Shown here: piece by piece, positions 33,098 through 44,696 of the stretch
How the letters are laid out: each line of letters opens with the position of its first letter
How positions within the stretch are numbered: position 1 is the stretch's first letter
From: Prinsepia uniflora
Lineage: Eukaryota > Streptophyta > Magnoliopsida > Rosales > Rosaceae
DNA length: 64,000 nucleotides
Assembly: GCA_032719365.1 (NCBI GenBank)
Contig: CM064874.1
Span: 34,954,716 to 35,018,715, forward strand
Direction: 5' to 3'
The notes under the pieces: model-generated
Told to the model about the DNA's origin: nothing
The model's input: the letters and a program-made list of their open reading frames with translations, nothing else
Databases searched by the model: none
Position numbers and translations under genes: made by a program

Positions 33098-34948
33098 TGT
33101 AACAACCCGGAAATTTATGGAAATAAAAAATGATGATTTTTCCCCTAAAGGTAAAAAGTTGACTTTTGTCCTAGATATTTTCTAGATAATTCAAAAGGAC
33201 TGTTATGAAGGCCTCAAACTCTTGGGCTCATAGACAGGTGGTATACCGAGAATGGAGTTCAGATGAGTTTGTTTTGAATCTAAATAATGCAGGGGCATTT
33301 GGTCATTTTAGAAAACAAGGGTATTTCGACAATTTTGCATGAAGGACCTAGAGAGTTCTAGAATTGTCTTCATATTTCTCTCCCATTTTCTTTCACCGAC
33401 CTACACTATTATATATATGTGTGTAGGATATGTTTTGAGGGAAGTTCGTTGGTTGATGGCCAAAAGAGAAGAAAAAGTGGAACCGTGAGAAATATGAAAG
33501 AGAAACCAGGGACGATGAGAGAAAAAAAAAAGAGAAAAAGAAGAAAAGAAGAAAAAGAGGGAGAAAAAACTGAAGGGAAACGGTGAGGGAAGAAGGAAGA
33601 AAGTGAGTCAAAAACTTGGAACCCATAGGTTCCTATTTTCAATTCTTAGTTTTGGGCTTGGAAGCCTGAAAACAAGTATTCCTATATCCTTTTGGAGTTC
33701 CTAGGATCATCTTAAGATAGACAAGATGAGGTTTGGGAGTGAAGAAGCTGTAGGACTGATCTTGTAACTTTGGTCGAAAACTCAAGAAATTGGATCGTGC
33801 TATCGAGGTAAGTTTTTATAAATTTGGATGTTATGGATAATTTTTGGGATCAAATAGAAGAGTATCGACGTTTGAATTATAAGAATTGATGAAGACATGG
33901 GTCGTTTCAAGCCAGGTCCAGGTCGCTGGTTGAACGACTCGCTTTTCAAGAAAACGGGGCCAAGATAGAGGCTGAAGACAACCCCCTATGTAGGCTCGTG
34001 AGGTCCACGTGCAGAGGGTTGTGGTGGTGCATGAGGGCTCGTGTGACGTCCTTTCGCTGGCCAGTTAACACAAAGGTTCTTCATTTTTAAAGTCTGAGTT
34101 TAATGGTACAAAATCCGAGTTAATTAGACATGGTTTGAGTATGGTTTGGTTGTTTGACATATTATGTTTATATTTTAAACATGAATTTAACTTTTGGAAA
34201 ATTAGAGAATTTGAATATATGGTTAATTCGGATGATAATGACCTTAAACTGACAAATTATGAAGAACACATTTCTTACGGAAGCAATGAAGAACTGAGTA
34301 TGCGTAAGGGTTTTGTATGAACGGATAAAAATATTATGCATAGTTGTTATCTTAAACTATTTTGTAGTATGATTATATTGAAATATTTTAAAAATAGTCT
34401 CCACCATCCATTTAATAACTTAAGGCAAATTTGGATATTAATGGACTTCCATGGTGAAATTATGAATTATAAGGATTTATTTAAATATGAAGGAGGCGTT
34501 AGCTAAGAATATATGTGTGTGTGTGTGTGTGTGTGTGTCTGTCGTTTATACTATTAAATTATCATTATGTAAAAGTTATTATCTTAATACTAGACTGTTA
34601 TGATTTAAATTTTACAACGTGAAATTTGATAATATGAGGGCTATGTGAGAAATCATGTATTTCTCTTAGCTTGTTATTATTTTAATATATAAATAATTGA
34701 TATTGAAAATATTGATAATTTTAATAATGAAATACAACTTGAATATGGACGAAATAGTAAATTCCACTACTTATCGGGGTAAGTGGATTGGATGTGGACG
34801 TTACCCTGCAAGGGGCAGATCTAGTTTTGTTAATGTGTCAAATGAGGACAACAATAAAAATAGGAAATATCTCTTAGCTGACAAGAGTTTTTAGACGAGA
34901 ACAGGATTGGCTTAATTTTTAAAATAAATTCAAGGACCGGTCTTGTCA
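33098..34948 (+). mobile_element. Element F: solo LTR of a separate family
   Basis: It starts TGTAACAACCCGG and ends GTCTTGTCA, with a perfect duplication TCTAT at 33093-33097 and 34949-34953. There is no internal region, so this is a solo LTR left by recombination between two LTRs. The body differs from A-D and lacks the GTGAGTGGAC pair, although CATAGACAGGTGG occurs once at about 33230. It contains a long purine-rich run (about 33470-33605) and a GT repeat. No coding sequence is seen. Confidence 0.88.
34515..34538 (+). repeat. GT dinucleotide repeat
   Basis: An uninterrupted (GT)n microsatellite of about twelve units lies inside solo LTR F. Confidence 0.9.
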
Positions 34949-34953
34949 TCTAT

Positions 34954-36000
34954 GCCAAGGTTTTTTCTTAGATCTAATTGCTTTGTTGATTTCTAGAAAG
35001 AGAAGTTTCCTTCTAGACCACCCCCATTATTCGATGAAAAGGTGAGTAGCCGAATGCGTGGAAATTTTGGAGGAGTTATACATTATGATAGGTATACCTA
35101 TAGGGAGCTCACCTTTGAGATATGTGCTGAAAGATTACCACTTTGTAATAATATGAAATTGAAAAAATAGATTGATAAGAAAAAGGTTTTAGGATCAAGG
35201 GAGATGACAATTTAGATTTGAAACAAATAATCCATCTACTTGGTGAAAACCCTTCAAGAGAACGAAGAAGTTTTCTAAAAGATATTCGAACAAGCAGGAC
35301 AAGCCTTACTCATCTTCCAAGCCTTACAAGTCATATCGACACAGTAAGGTCCGATCTCAAAATTTAAAAGAGGAGAAAGATAGGAAGGAAAAAACCCATC
35401 GAAAACTTCTTGTCTGCTGTAAATGTTGAAAGGTAGGGTATACAAGGCTAGAGTGTCGAATGAGAGAAAAGATCAACAACGTAAACTTGGATGAAGGATT
35501 AAAGCAACAATTATATCAACTAATGAGTAATTCATCAGATTTTGAGAGTAGTGGCGATGAAATCCCAGTTCTTGAAGATGAAAAACTGTTTACTTCATCA
35601 ACAGAGGCTGGTGATACAAACTTTAAAAGCGAGTGTGGTTGCAAGCTAGATCTCTGTGTCATTACTGTGAAAGAATGTATGATATTAGACTTAATTGACA
35701 AGATTGAGGATCCTCTCGAAAAAAAAAATAAGTCCTCGAGCGATACTTGAACATGGCCAAGGAGAAGGAACCTCTTAAACCGAGTGCTAAACAGCCAGTC
35801 AAAGCTCATAGCTTCTAGACAATTGTTGATAGAATAACACAAAAGGTGAGAAAAGGACCAACGATAGCAGAAATGCAACAAGAAATTAATATCACAAAAG
35901 ATGAAATCAAAAGTATAAACGACGAGTTCAAATCCTTATACTCTATCAAATTTCACCTGAAGATAAAGACAATGAAAATGAGACTGAAGAAGAGTTTCAA
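34954..36000 (+). pseudogene. Endogenous caulimovirid: coat-protein-like region with zinc knuckle
   Basis: Between the two solo LTRs F and G lies a decayed, lysine-rich coding region on the + strand. A CCHC-like knuckle is visible at 35415-35456 (C-x2-C ... G-Y ... C). Its His is replaced by Tyr and a TGA stop sits inside it. An acidic and lysine/glutamate-rich segment follows (35460-35750, open for 96 codons). The order knuckle, protease (36007-36234), RT (44697 on) on the same strand is that of a plant pararetrovirus polyprotein. I infer Caulimoviridae, petuvirus/florendovirus-like; the exact genus is uncertain. It is interrupted by stops and frameshifts and is not functional. Confidence 0.6.
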
Positions 36001-36006
36001 CATCTT

Positions 36007-36234
36007 ATGAAAGACTTCGAAAGAGAAGACAAGGAGAAAAGACTAGAACTTGAACAAGTTCTAGAACGTGTTGAGCCCAATGGTAGTACCTTGGCCCTGA
36101 AATATGTAAGCAGTATTGACAAGGTAATCTCCCAAAAATGGTACTCTGTAATTACCTTTGTTATTAACAAAAATTTTACGTTTCGAGTCGAGACATTGAT
36201 CGACTCAGGAGCATATCTGAAATGCTTCAATTAA
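36007..36234 (+). pseudogene. Endogenous caulimovirid: aspartic protease remnant
   Basis: The 75-codon open segment begins in a charged linker and ends in ETLIDSGAYLKCFN. The DSG triad at about 36202-36210 is the active-site motif of a pararetroviral protease. A stop follows four codons after the motif region, so most of the protease lobe is out of frame. Recognisable fragments of the downstream region continue to 36537, where solo LTR G is inserted at AAAGA. Confidence 0.65.
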
Positions 36235-37330
36235 GGGGCCGTACCGACCAAGTGCTTCTCTAAAACCTCTCAAGGACTACAAAGTACTATTGACCAGCCT
36301 ATGAAGATTCAATATAAGGTGTTAGATGCCGCAGTAATGCAAAACAATTTTTGTTTCCAAACTTCTTTTTTTTATGGTGAAAAGCTTACGTCATGCAGTA
36401 ATTTTGGGGGCTCCCTTCATTACCATGCTATACCCATTTAAAGTCTCTGACAAAGGTATAGAAATTGAGGTAGAAGGAATCTAGGTAGTGTTCAAATTTT
36501 CCAAAGAACCCCAAATGCAATATGTTAGCACCATAAAAAAGATGTAACGACCCGTCCCGAATTCCGGGATTAAATTAGTAAATGATCATGATTAGCGGGG
36601 TTAATCGGTGATTAGTTGGGCAAAATCGAACGAACGATGCAAAATGACTGTTTTGTCCCTAGTTGTGGGTAAAACGTTGACTTTTAATTCGGGTGGTCAA
36701 ATGGACGTTGAACCAGACGTAGTTTGGGACGTCACGAGTTCATAGACAGGTGGCATGTTCGATTCCGACATTTAAGGGGAAAGTTTTGACGTTCGGAAGT
36801 TAAAGGGCATTTTCGTAATTTGGACAAAAAGGGGAAAATGTTGACTTTTTTACCGGGAGTTCCGATGGCCGAGGCCTAAGGACCGTTGGGTAGGTCCCGA
36901 GACGCTGAATCCGTAGACAGACGGTACGCGTCAATCGGAGCTCGAATGACCAAATTACGGGTCTAGAAGCGTGAGGGGCATTTTGGTAATTTGGTGAAGG
37001 AAGGGTAAAATGGTCATTTTGAGGCTGCAGTTTGATTTCAACCGTTGTGGTTTGTGTGTGAATTGTTTAACTATTGAGTGGCAAGTGCACAGAGTGTGTA
37101 AGTGTGTTGAGTTGGAATTTGAAGCTAGTGGGGATTTTGAATGGTTAAACAGGGCGCAGGTGGTTTGTTTGTGCTTTGAGTGGGAGGCAGGCGTGCGCTG
37201 GGACCGTGAAGAACCAAGCAACCTTGTTTATTCTTCTGAGTGTTTGAGCAGAGCACCAGTGGCATTCGATTAATTAAGGGATGTAGCTTCATCAGATTCC
37301 TAGGAAGGACTGAGTGAGAGAGCAGAGACA

Positions 37331-37352
37331 GAGAGAGAGAGAGAGAGAGAGA
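37331..37352 (+). repeat. GA dinucleotide repeat
   Basis: A (GA)n run of about eleven units lies within solo LTR G. Confidence 0.9.
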
Positions 37353-38684
37353 ACACATCAATTCTGTTCAGTGTGTGAGTCGTACGAGATCAAATGGTGT
37401 TGAATCTTGCTTGTGACTGTTGTGAGAAAAACTGTGGAACAAGGGGGGTCGTGAAACTCCAATCCTCTCAAACTTGATCAATTGGTGGTAGAGTGTGAAT
37501 GAGAAAGGGAGCATGAGCTGTACAGAGCGCGACGGTGCTGACACGGGGCGCTGTTGTGGACGGTGGCCTGATGGGTGAGGAAAAACAGAGAGGTACGAGC
37601 ACCCTGTTTCATTCAAATAGTGCTTGGACGTTGTGGGCTAAGACAAGGGCAATGGTGAACAGGAGGTTGCTCAGGGAGGTCAGGGAAAGCAATTGAGGCT
37701 GAGCTCGAGGTTGGTCTTGGGCGGCAGCCCTGGAACCCGAGGACAGGGTAAGTGCCTTCAAAAATGGTAACTAGGATTTGGTTGTTTTTAATCGAAAGTG
37801 ATAACTGGGAGTTGTTTTTGGCACTTCTAGGAATGTTTTTGGGAGTAGAATGGAGCGAGGAGGTGACCAGGATTGCTACAACTTGAGAACCGACCAGGAC
37901 CAGTTTAATTGACTATTTGGGAGGTAAGCTAGGTATCTGATTCTTAGCTTTTGACATCCGAAAACAATTAAGAATGAAGGGACAAAGCCTTTGGGTTTGA
38001 AAGGAACGAAATTGGACTAGAATTAAGCAGAAAACTGCCCACGACGGTTCAAAATTCGGAATGGATTTGCAGACCGGTTCAGACCCGTCGACCTGAGGAA
38101 GACGATGACACTGTTCACACTTGTGGATTTCAGGCGCCTAAAGTTCTAGACGCGCGTGGGGGCGCTTGAAGGGTAGTTTGGGGAATATTCCAACATGACT
38201 TTTAAAGTATTTAATGTAAAGAACATTTTCGGATTGGTTTCGAGTCCATCGGACATCGTCTCGATAAGTTCCGGGATGTCCGAAGGTTTTAGGGTTCGGT
38301 TAAAAATAGTTAGAAACTAGGAAAAATTACGGGACTTTAATAGGAGGTTAATGAAGAGGTTAGTAACCCTCTAATGTGATTTGGACAGGTTTGGAAGTCC
38401 CGGTGATAGTGACGAGGCCCGGGAAGGCCTATGGCACGAGTATCGAGGCGCATCGTCAGACGGTCTGTGAGTGGACTTTGGTTTTATAAAATTTATGCAT
38501 GCATAACTATTTTATATCGATTATGATTGTGATTATATGATGTTTATTTGGTTATCGGTGAATTATATGGTTTCACGCATTTCGAGGCGATTTACGTGCT
38601 TGCACGTAAATCGAGGTTTTCCGATTTTACCCTAATTTTCCATACTTATGGTTTTGGATATGATTTCATGAAATGGTTTTGAAA

Positions 38685-38845
38685 TTGGAAAGGTAAAATC
38701 GGGCATGAGTCCCCATTATTTTGGAAACCTCGGACTTGGAGTCCAATTGAGTTACGTAATCGGGTCGGGGAACCAATTGCTTTATGAAATCGGGCCAGGG
38801 GCCCAGTTATTTATAAATGTGATTTAGGGCCGTGGATCCCAAATG
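38685..38845 (+). repeat. Mini-hairpin array in G (GGGC/GGAC arms)
   Basis: Consecutive short inverted repeats include GGAC...GTCC (GGACTTGGAGTCC), GGGCC...GGCCC (GGGCCAGGGGCCC) and weaker ones (GGGCATGAGTCCC). They are separated by AATTG/AATGG-type spacers with TTTATGAAAT. Confidence 0.7.
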
Positions 38846-39001
38846 GATTTGAATAAATGGTTTTGAAATTGAAAATTAGATGTTTGGACTTGTGATGGTT
38901 TTATGGAGATTCCAGGCAAGGCCCTTGAGTTGTTTGAAATGATTTGATAAACTATTTTCCATAAACCATCTTGATACGAGGATATGTGATGGTCTCCTCC
39001 A

Positions 39002-39245
39002 GGTGTCTGGGACACCGTGGAAGTCACGGTGCATTGCCTGCGAGGGGACATTGTACGGAGCTACCGGACCGTACAGTGACTCAGGAGCAGGATTGTTATG
39101 ATTAGACGTCTGGGACATCAGACATCTGGGATGTCAGAGATATGGACCCGGAGAGACCTCAGGCAGCACGCGTTGCTTATTATTATACCGTGAGATATGA
39201 TGTCTGCGACGTCGAGCGTCTGGGACGCTAGGCATCTGGGATGCC
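39002..39245 (+). repeat. Six CTGGG-loop hairpins with different but matching stems
   Basis: Units of 15 nt have a 5-bp stem around CTGGG (once CTGCG). They lie at 39002 (GGTGT/ACACC), 39105 (GACGT/ACATC, one mismatch), 39121 (GACAT/ATGTC), 39199 (GATGT/ACGTC, one G-T pair), 39215 (AGCGT/ACGCT) and 39231 (GGCAT/ATGCC). Four of six pair perfectly with four different stems, which is a compensatory pattern. Confidence 0.85.
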
Positions 39246-39526
39246 CAGGATGGTTTAAACATGTTTTCCTGGAAATGGTATTTATGGTTATTGTTTTGGG
39301 CGATGACCCACTTGGAATTGGAATTGGTATTCTGGATGCCGGATTTATATAATATATGTTTGGTTTTCGGTATTCGTGGTTTTGGGTAGAGACCTACATG
39401 ATTTCGTCTACGGTTTCTAGTCTAAGGCCCTAATGGTTGTTCAGTAAATAGTTTACTTACTGGTTTTCGATGCATGCATACGTTTTAATGAAGGGCATAA
39501 ATACCTTTGTGAAATATGTGATGACC

Positions 39527-39926
39527 CGTCCCGAATTAACGGGATTAATTAAGGATTAATTACGGATTAGCGAGACGAATCGGAGGTTAGACGAGGATTA
39601 GTTGACTTTTGGGTGAAATGACGATTTTTCCCCTAGTTTGGTTAAATCGTTGACTTTTATTCAGGAGATCAAATGGACTTTGGCCGATGACTGTGACGTA
39701 GTTCATGACGTCACGAGTTTATAGACAGGTGGCACGCTCGGTTCCGACGTTCGAGAAGAAAGTTATGACGTTCGGAAGTCCAAGGGCATTTTGGTAATTT
39801 GGACCAAAAGTTGACTTTTTTACCGAGAGGTCCGATGGTCGACGGCCAAAGAACGTTACGTAGATTGAGACGATATGAATCCATACACAGGCGGCATGCT
39901 GAAATCGGACTTCGAACAGGGAAGTT
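39527..39926 (+). repeat. H 5' LTR stump
   Basis: It matches the first 400 bp or so of the H 3' LTR (41183 on) and stops matching after GGGAAGTT. The start TGTGATGACC corresponds to TGTGACGACC in the 3' copy. Confidence 0.85.
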
Positions 39927-41182
39927 GTAATCGAGATGATGACATCAAAGTTCGTCCGACGATGACATCAAATCTCATCATTTTGGATTTGTTCCTAGGT
40001 GGGACGACGAGGGGTGATATGAAAGCTAGGAGTTCAAGAGGGTGTAAGAACCGAGCACTTAGGCTGTGAGTCAAATTTTATTGACTTGGTGAGTAGATGG
40101 TGCTTAGCGTTACAGGATGTGACGAGTGAATGTCCGAGGTGATGGACTGATGTTTGCCTGGTGACGGACGGTTGGGGTTTGGACCATGGTTGGAGTACGG
40201 ACAGTAGTATGTGGTTGGACTTTGCCGGAGTGCAGTCCTTGAGTAGGTCGGGTGACACCCCGATGTTGGTGTGATGTAGGTGCACCGGTGTGTTGTGCAC
40301 ATTGGACGATGGGATTGACCGTGATCAATCGATATGTTGGGTTGAGAGTGTCTCGAGATTATGAGAATGTTGTAGATTGGATGGAGTCATAGATGGGCAT
40401 GAGTGGCGATCGAGCCAGATCCGATAAGTGACAGTTTGGAGACTCGAAGTGAGTCTAGATGACAAGTAGTATCGCTAAGTGATGCGAGATACGATACGAG
40501 GACTTGAGAGTGAGTCGAGAGTAGAGTAGAGCAGCGAAGCGCAGTGGAGCCTGGAGTTTCTAGCTGGTCACGATGGTTGTGACATGTGATGGTAAAAGAC
40601 TGAAGGGTATCCGACGAGTTCGGATAGGTTTGATTGATGGGACTCTCAGAAGAGTCAGTTTTGAGTGTATTGAGAGTCAGTATGGGCAGAGGTCTGAGGA
40701 TGACCTATGAGTTGGGATTCGTGCCGTTGTAATGGCAGGATCTATAGAATGTTCTTTCATTGGATGCTGAACAGAATGTCAACTTAGATGTGGTAGCCCT
40801 TAGTGGGAATGCGTATTTCACCCCGACGACTGTAGGATGGATCACGTTAGAGTGTTAGACTGAAAAGTCATTGGAATGTCAGTTTGGTATTGCTGACCTG
40901 TCAAGTGAGTGACATGCGAGATCGACGAGAGTCGCCATGTTGTCTCTAGTGAGACACGCGAGCAGACGTGTAGTTATCGAAAATAAATTGGAGCTTTGGA
41001 GGCTCCGGTGACAGTACGTACCGATGAGTTCGGTATGTGTGTCAGACTTGTACGGTTACACGGGTACCCTTATGTGTGGGTGCAGCGATCCGAGTAAAGG
41101 GAACATCGTTGGATTCCACAATTTGGTTGTGGAATTGGGTCGATTTAAATTTCGTGGACGAAATTCTCTAAGGGGGGAAGAT
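39927..41182 (+). other. H internal DNA, non-coding or decayed, with polypurine tract
   Basis: No intact domain is seen. The part from about 39980 (TTCCTAGGTGGGACGACGAG) is clearly related to the internal DNA of K at about 59355 on, so H and K are from related families. It ends with GGACGAAATTCTCTAAGGGG and a purine run abutting the 3' LTR. Confidence 0.7.
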
Positions 41183-44100
41183 TGTGACGACCAGTCCCGA
41201 ATTAACGGGATTAATTAAGGATTAATTACGGATTAGAGAGACTAATCGGAGGTTAGAGGAGGATTAGCAGACGTTCGGGTGAAATGACGATTTTGCCCCT
41301 GGTTTGGGTAAATTGTTGACTTTTCTTCAGGCGATCAAATGGACTTTGGCCGTTGACTGTGACGTAGTTCATGACGTCACGAGTTCATAGACAGGTGGCA
41401 CGCTCGGTTCCGACGTTCGAGGAGAAATTTATGACGTTCGGAAGTCCAAGGGCATTTTGGTAATTTGGACAAAAAGTTGACTTTTTGACTGAGAGGTTCG
41501 ATGGTCGAGGGACAAAGACCGTTACGTAGATTGAGACGATACAAATCCATAGACAGGCGGCACGCTGAAATCAGACTTCGAACGGGGAAGTTATTGGTCA
41601 CGGAAATTCGATTTCACTATACACGTACTTCAAGGCGATGATGAGATGGCCTTTTCTGATTGGGCCAGATATTTTGAGTGGGTCCCATTGGACAAACCCC
41701 TAAATTGTGGATCTTCTTAATTAAATATTAATATAATTATTATTTTATAATTAACCTTTTTATCACATAATCCTATCCATCCATTTCACTTAATCTCTCA
41801 AATCCTCACCTCCATTTCTCTTCTCTCATCTGATCAAACATCATCACTTCATTCATCTTCATCTTTGTTCATCCTCACAAAACCCGAACCCCCCTATATG
41901 AACATTTCTTCATTTTTCTTCAAACACACAAACACCACACCACCATAACCATTAGGGTAATCATGTGTGACCATGTGAGAGAGTGAGGGACTGAGAACAA
42001 TGACTGAAGTGGTGGCTCACGGTGGTGGATGGCGGAGAGAACCTGTGGGGTAAGAAAATATTTGAAATTTCGAATTTGAGTTTTAATGGTTTTTACTCGA
42101 TTTCTTTAATTGGGTAAGGTTTCTGGGGACCCTAGGAGTTGAATAGGATTGTTTTCGTGGCTTGGGTTGGCCTGGAACAGCCGTGAACGGCGGGGGAAGG
42201 TCCGGCCGCCATTGATGACTGATGAAGGTATTGTTTTGGGCGTTTTGTTCCGTTTTAATTAGCTAGAAAGGTTAGAAATGAGATTAGGAACATATTAGGA
42301 TTAAAAGGAGATGAAAGGACCTAAAGTGGACCCTGAATCGGTCCAAAAACCTGAGAAAACCGAGGTTGAAGACGGGTGAACAGCGTCATGAACAGTAAAC
42401 TAGTTCAGCTAGAGGTTAGTGACGATGAACAGTGTTTTGGACCTTCATGGGGCGCGTGAGGGCGCGTGAACAGTAATTTGAGAAAGTGTTCAACATATGA
42501 AATCATCTATTCGATGCAACGAACATTTTGGGACTGGTCTCGCATCAATCGAACATTGTTTCGATAGGTTTCGGTCTGTTGAAAGGTTTAGGATCAGTTT
42601 AAAAATAGTTAAAAGTTTGGAAAAATTACGGGGCTTTGGTGGGAGGTTAATATGGTAGTTAGTAACCTTCTATTAAAATTTGGATAGGTTTGGAAGTCCC
42701 GGTGATAGTGATCGGCTCGGGAGAGCCTATGGCAGTCAAATCGAGGCGCGGCTTCGGACGGCCTGTGAGTGGACCCTTCTCTCGAAATTGATGCATGCAT
42801 AAATGTTTTATAATTGTTTTAATGTATGTTTTTTGATGCCATGAGTACATTTGTTTGTGGCAGCCTAGGATTTATGTAATTGCACGTATTTCGAAATTTT
42901 AGGTTTTATACGATGCATATACGTTCTAGGTTTTCAACGAGGATTTAATAAATGGATTTTGGATTTATAAATATGAAATCGGGCATGAGACCCTTTTGAT
43001 TTATAATTCTCGTACTTGGAGTACATTTTATTTGACGAGGAATCGGACCTAGGGTCCATTTGAGCTATACAATCAGACCGAGGGTCCAATTGGTTTACGA
43101 TTTGGGTTTGAGGCCCAGTTAGTGGTACTATCGGGCTTGATGCCCTGTTGATTTATGATATCGGGCCTGAGACCCATTTAGTTGAGATTTCAGGCTTAAG
43201 ACCCCGTTGTTTGTGAAATCGGACGTGAGGTCCTGTTGGTTTATGGTTTCGGGCTTAGGGCCCAGTTAGTCGTGGTATCGGGCTTGAGACCCTGTTGCTT
43301 GTGAAATCGGGCTTGAGTCCCAGTTCAGTTTATGTAATGAGAATTCTGGCAAGAGACCCAGTTGAACTGTGGATCTAGGCCTAGGCCTGTGAAGTGATTT
43401 GAATCGAATTCGAGGAATCCTATTGAGAAGAATCGGGTTTGAAACCCAGTTGAAATGAGTTTTGAGAAAGAAAGTATTTGAGAAAGAAAGAAAGTGATTT
43501 GAAATGAATGAACCCTCCATATTGATTATATGGTCTCGTCCAGCGTCGACCTACAGAGTCACGATTTACAGACCAGAGTGGGTATCCCCATAGGGATCCC
43601 GTTCCAGGAGTGGTGGTTACTTATGTTGTGGTCCCGGACCAGATTCCGGAGAGATGAGTGGACTAGATCCAGAGAGAGAGCTCAGACTAGATCCAGTGAT
43701 TGAGCCTCCCAGATGGAGATTCCTGGGAGAAGACTCGGAGTGAGACCCTGAGTAGTGTGCACAATAGATAGATATTGATGATATCGTGACCATATCGGGG
43801 ATGTGATCCCTAGGGGTTATGTGCCCCGAGTTGGCATCTTCTCCGGAAGTGCGTAGGATGGGTTATACGTATGTCGGTACGTATGAGGTTTTATGAAAAT
43901 GATTTGGGGGCGGAGACCCCGTGTTCTGTGTTCCATGTTTTAGAAAGTGGTGTGGGGTAGAGACCCCGTATGGTATGTTTTAGTATTTCACTGAGAACGG
44001 ATTTGGGCTGAGTTCCCACATGTTATGGTTGATGGTTTTGAATTGTGATTCGGGTCGAGGACCCAATTGGATTTATGGGTCATGACGGTTTATGGGGCCG

Positions 44101-44441
44101 GGCATGAACCCTTGAGATATTTTGAGAATGTTTTCCAAATGGTTTTTATGAATGTTTGATAAACGGTTTTTGAATGCATGCATATGCTTTTATGAAGGGT
44201 ATAAAGGTCTTTATGAGAAAAGGTTTTTAAATGAAAATGTTTAAATTGTCCACTCACAGTGATCGCGGATGCAGGCTTTAGCATTGACGAGACATCACTC
44301 CCCTCCTCCTACTATCTTGGCGCACTCTGGAAGCCCCGGTGAGGGCTAAAGACGGAACCTTCCCTGGTCTGACACTTTGTGTCAGACTGTATCAGGCGGC
44401 TCCCACGTTAATCCAGGGGGGATTTGGGACCGGTCCTGACA
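41183..44441 (+). repeat. H 3' LTR, complete
   Basis: It runs TGTGACGACCAG...GTCCTGACA. The motif CATAGACAGGTGGCACG (41386) is repeated as CATAGACAGGCGGCACG at about 41548. The inner inverted pair is GTGAGTGGAC (42765-42774) and GTCCACTCAC (44248-44257), with TGCATGCA inside each. It is closely related to solo LTR J. Confidence 0.9.
42968..43345 (+). repeat. Array of about twelve mini-hairpins in the H LTR
   Basis: Units of roughly 28-32 bp follow the pattern short inverted repeat, then CAGTTG/CATTTG, then TTTATGATATC-like spacer. Stems vary but remain matched: GTAC/GTAC (GTACTTGGAGTAC), GGAC/GTCC (GGACGTGAGGTCC), GGGC/GCCC (GGGCTTAGGGCCC, GGGCTTGATGCCC), GGACC/GGTCC. Some have a mismatch (GGGCTTGAGACCC). 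Confidence 0.75.
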
Positions 44442-44696
44442 AAATATGTTTTATGAACTTATTTATTTTCGTCCACTCACAGCCTTTATTGTTTTTAATG
44501 CCCTTCAGGTTGATCACGGATGCGATTGCAGCAGAGATTGGGACATTGCATGCCTCCTCCATCGATCCTTGCGCAGTCTGGACGCCCGTTGGGGCAGTGG
44601 CTTTCGGTTATCCCTTGTCTGACACTTCGTGTCAGACGGGAGCATGACACATCCCACGGTAATCCCGGGAGGATTGAGATGGTTCGTGTCAAAAGA

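Larger units (their letters stand above)
39527..44441 (+). mobile_element. Element H: deleted LTR element inside G
   Basis: The perfect duplication AAATA (39522-39526, 44442-44446) defines the ends. It has a 400-bp stump of the 5' LTR, about 1.26 kb of 3' internal DNA, a polypurine tract and a complete 3' LTR. The primer site, gag and nearly all of pol are missing. One deletion joining the 5' LTR to the internal region explains the structure. Confidence 0.88.
36543..44691 (+). mobile_element. Element G: solo LTR (about 3.2 kb without H) inside the pararetrovirus
   Basis: It starts TGTAACGACCCGTCCCG and ends GGTTCGTGTCA, with a perfect duplication AAAGA (36538-36542, 44692-44696). Without the nested element H (39527-44441) it is one LTR with no internal region, so a solo LTR. 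The inner inverted pair is GTGAGTGGAC (38467-38476) and GTCCACTCAC (44471-44480), now split by H. The motif CATAGACAGGTGGCATG (36741) is repeated in altered form at 36911. It also holds a GA microsatellite and the CTGGG-loop hairpins at 39002-39245. Confidence 0.9.

Noticed and set aside
33409..33642. Phe/Ser-rich minus-strand frames that look like membrane proteins
   Set aside because: They are translations of the purine-rich run in solo LTR F. Two overlapping frames give the same low-complexity pattern.
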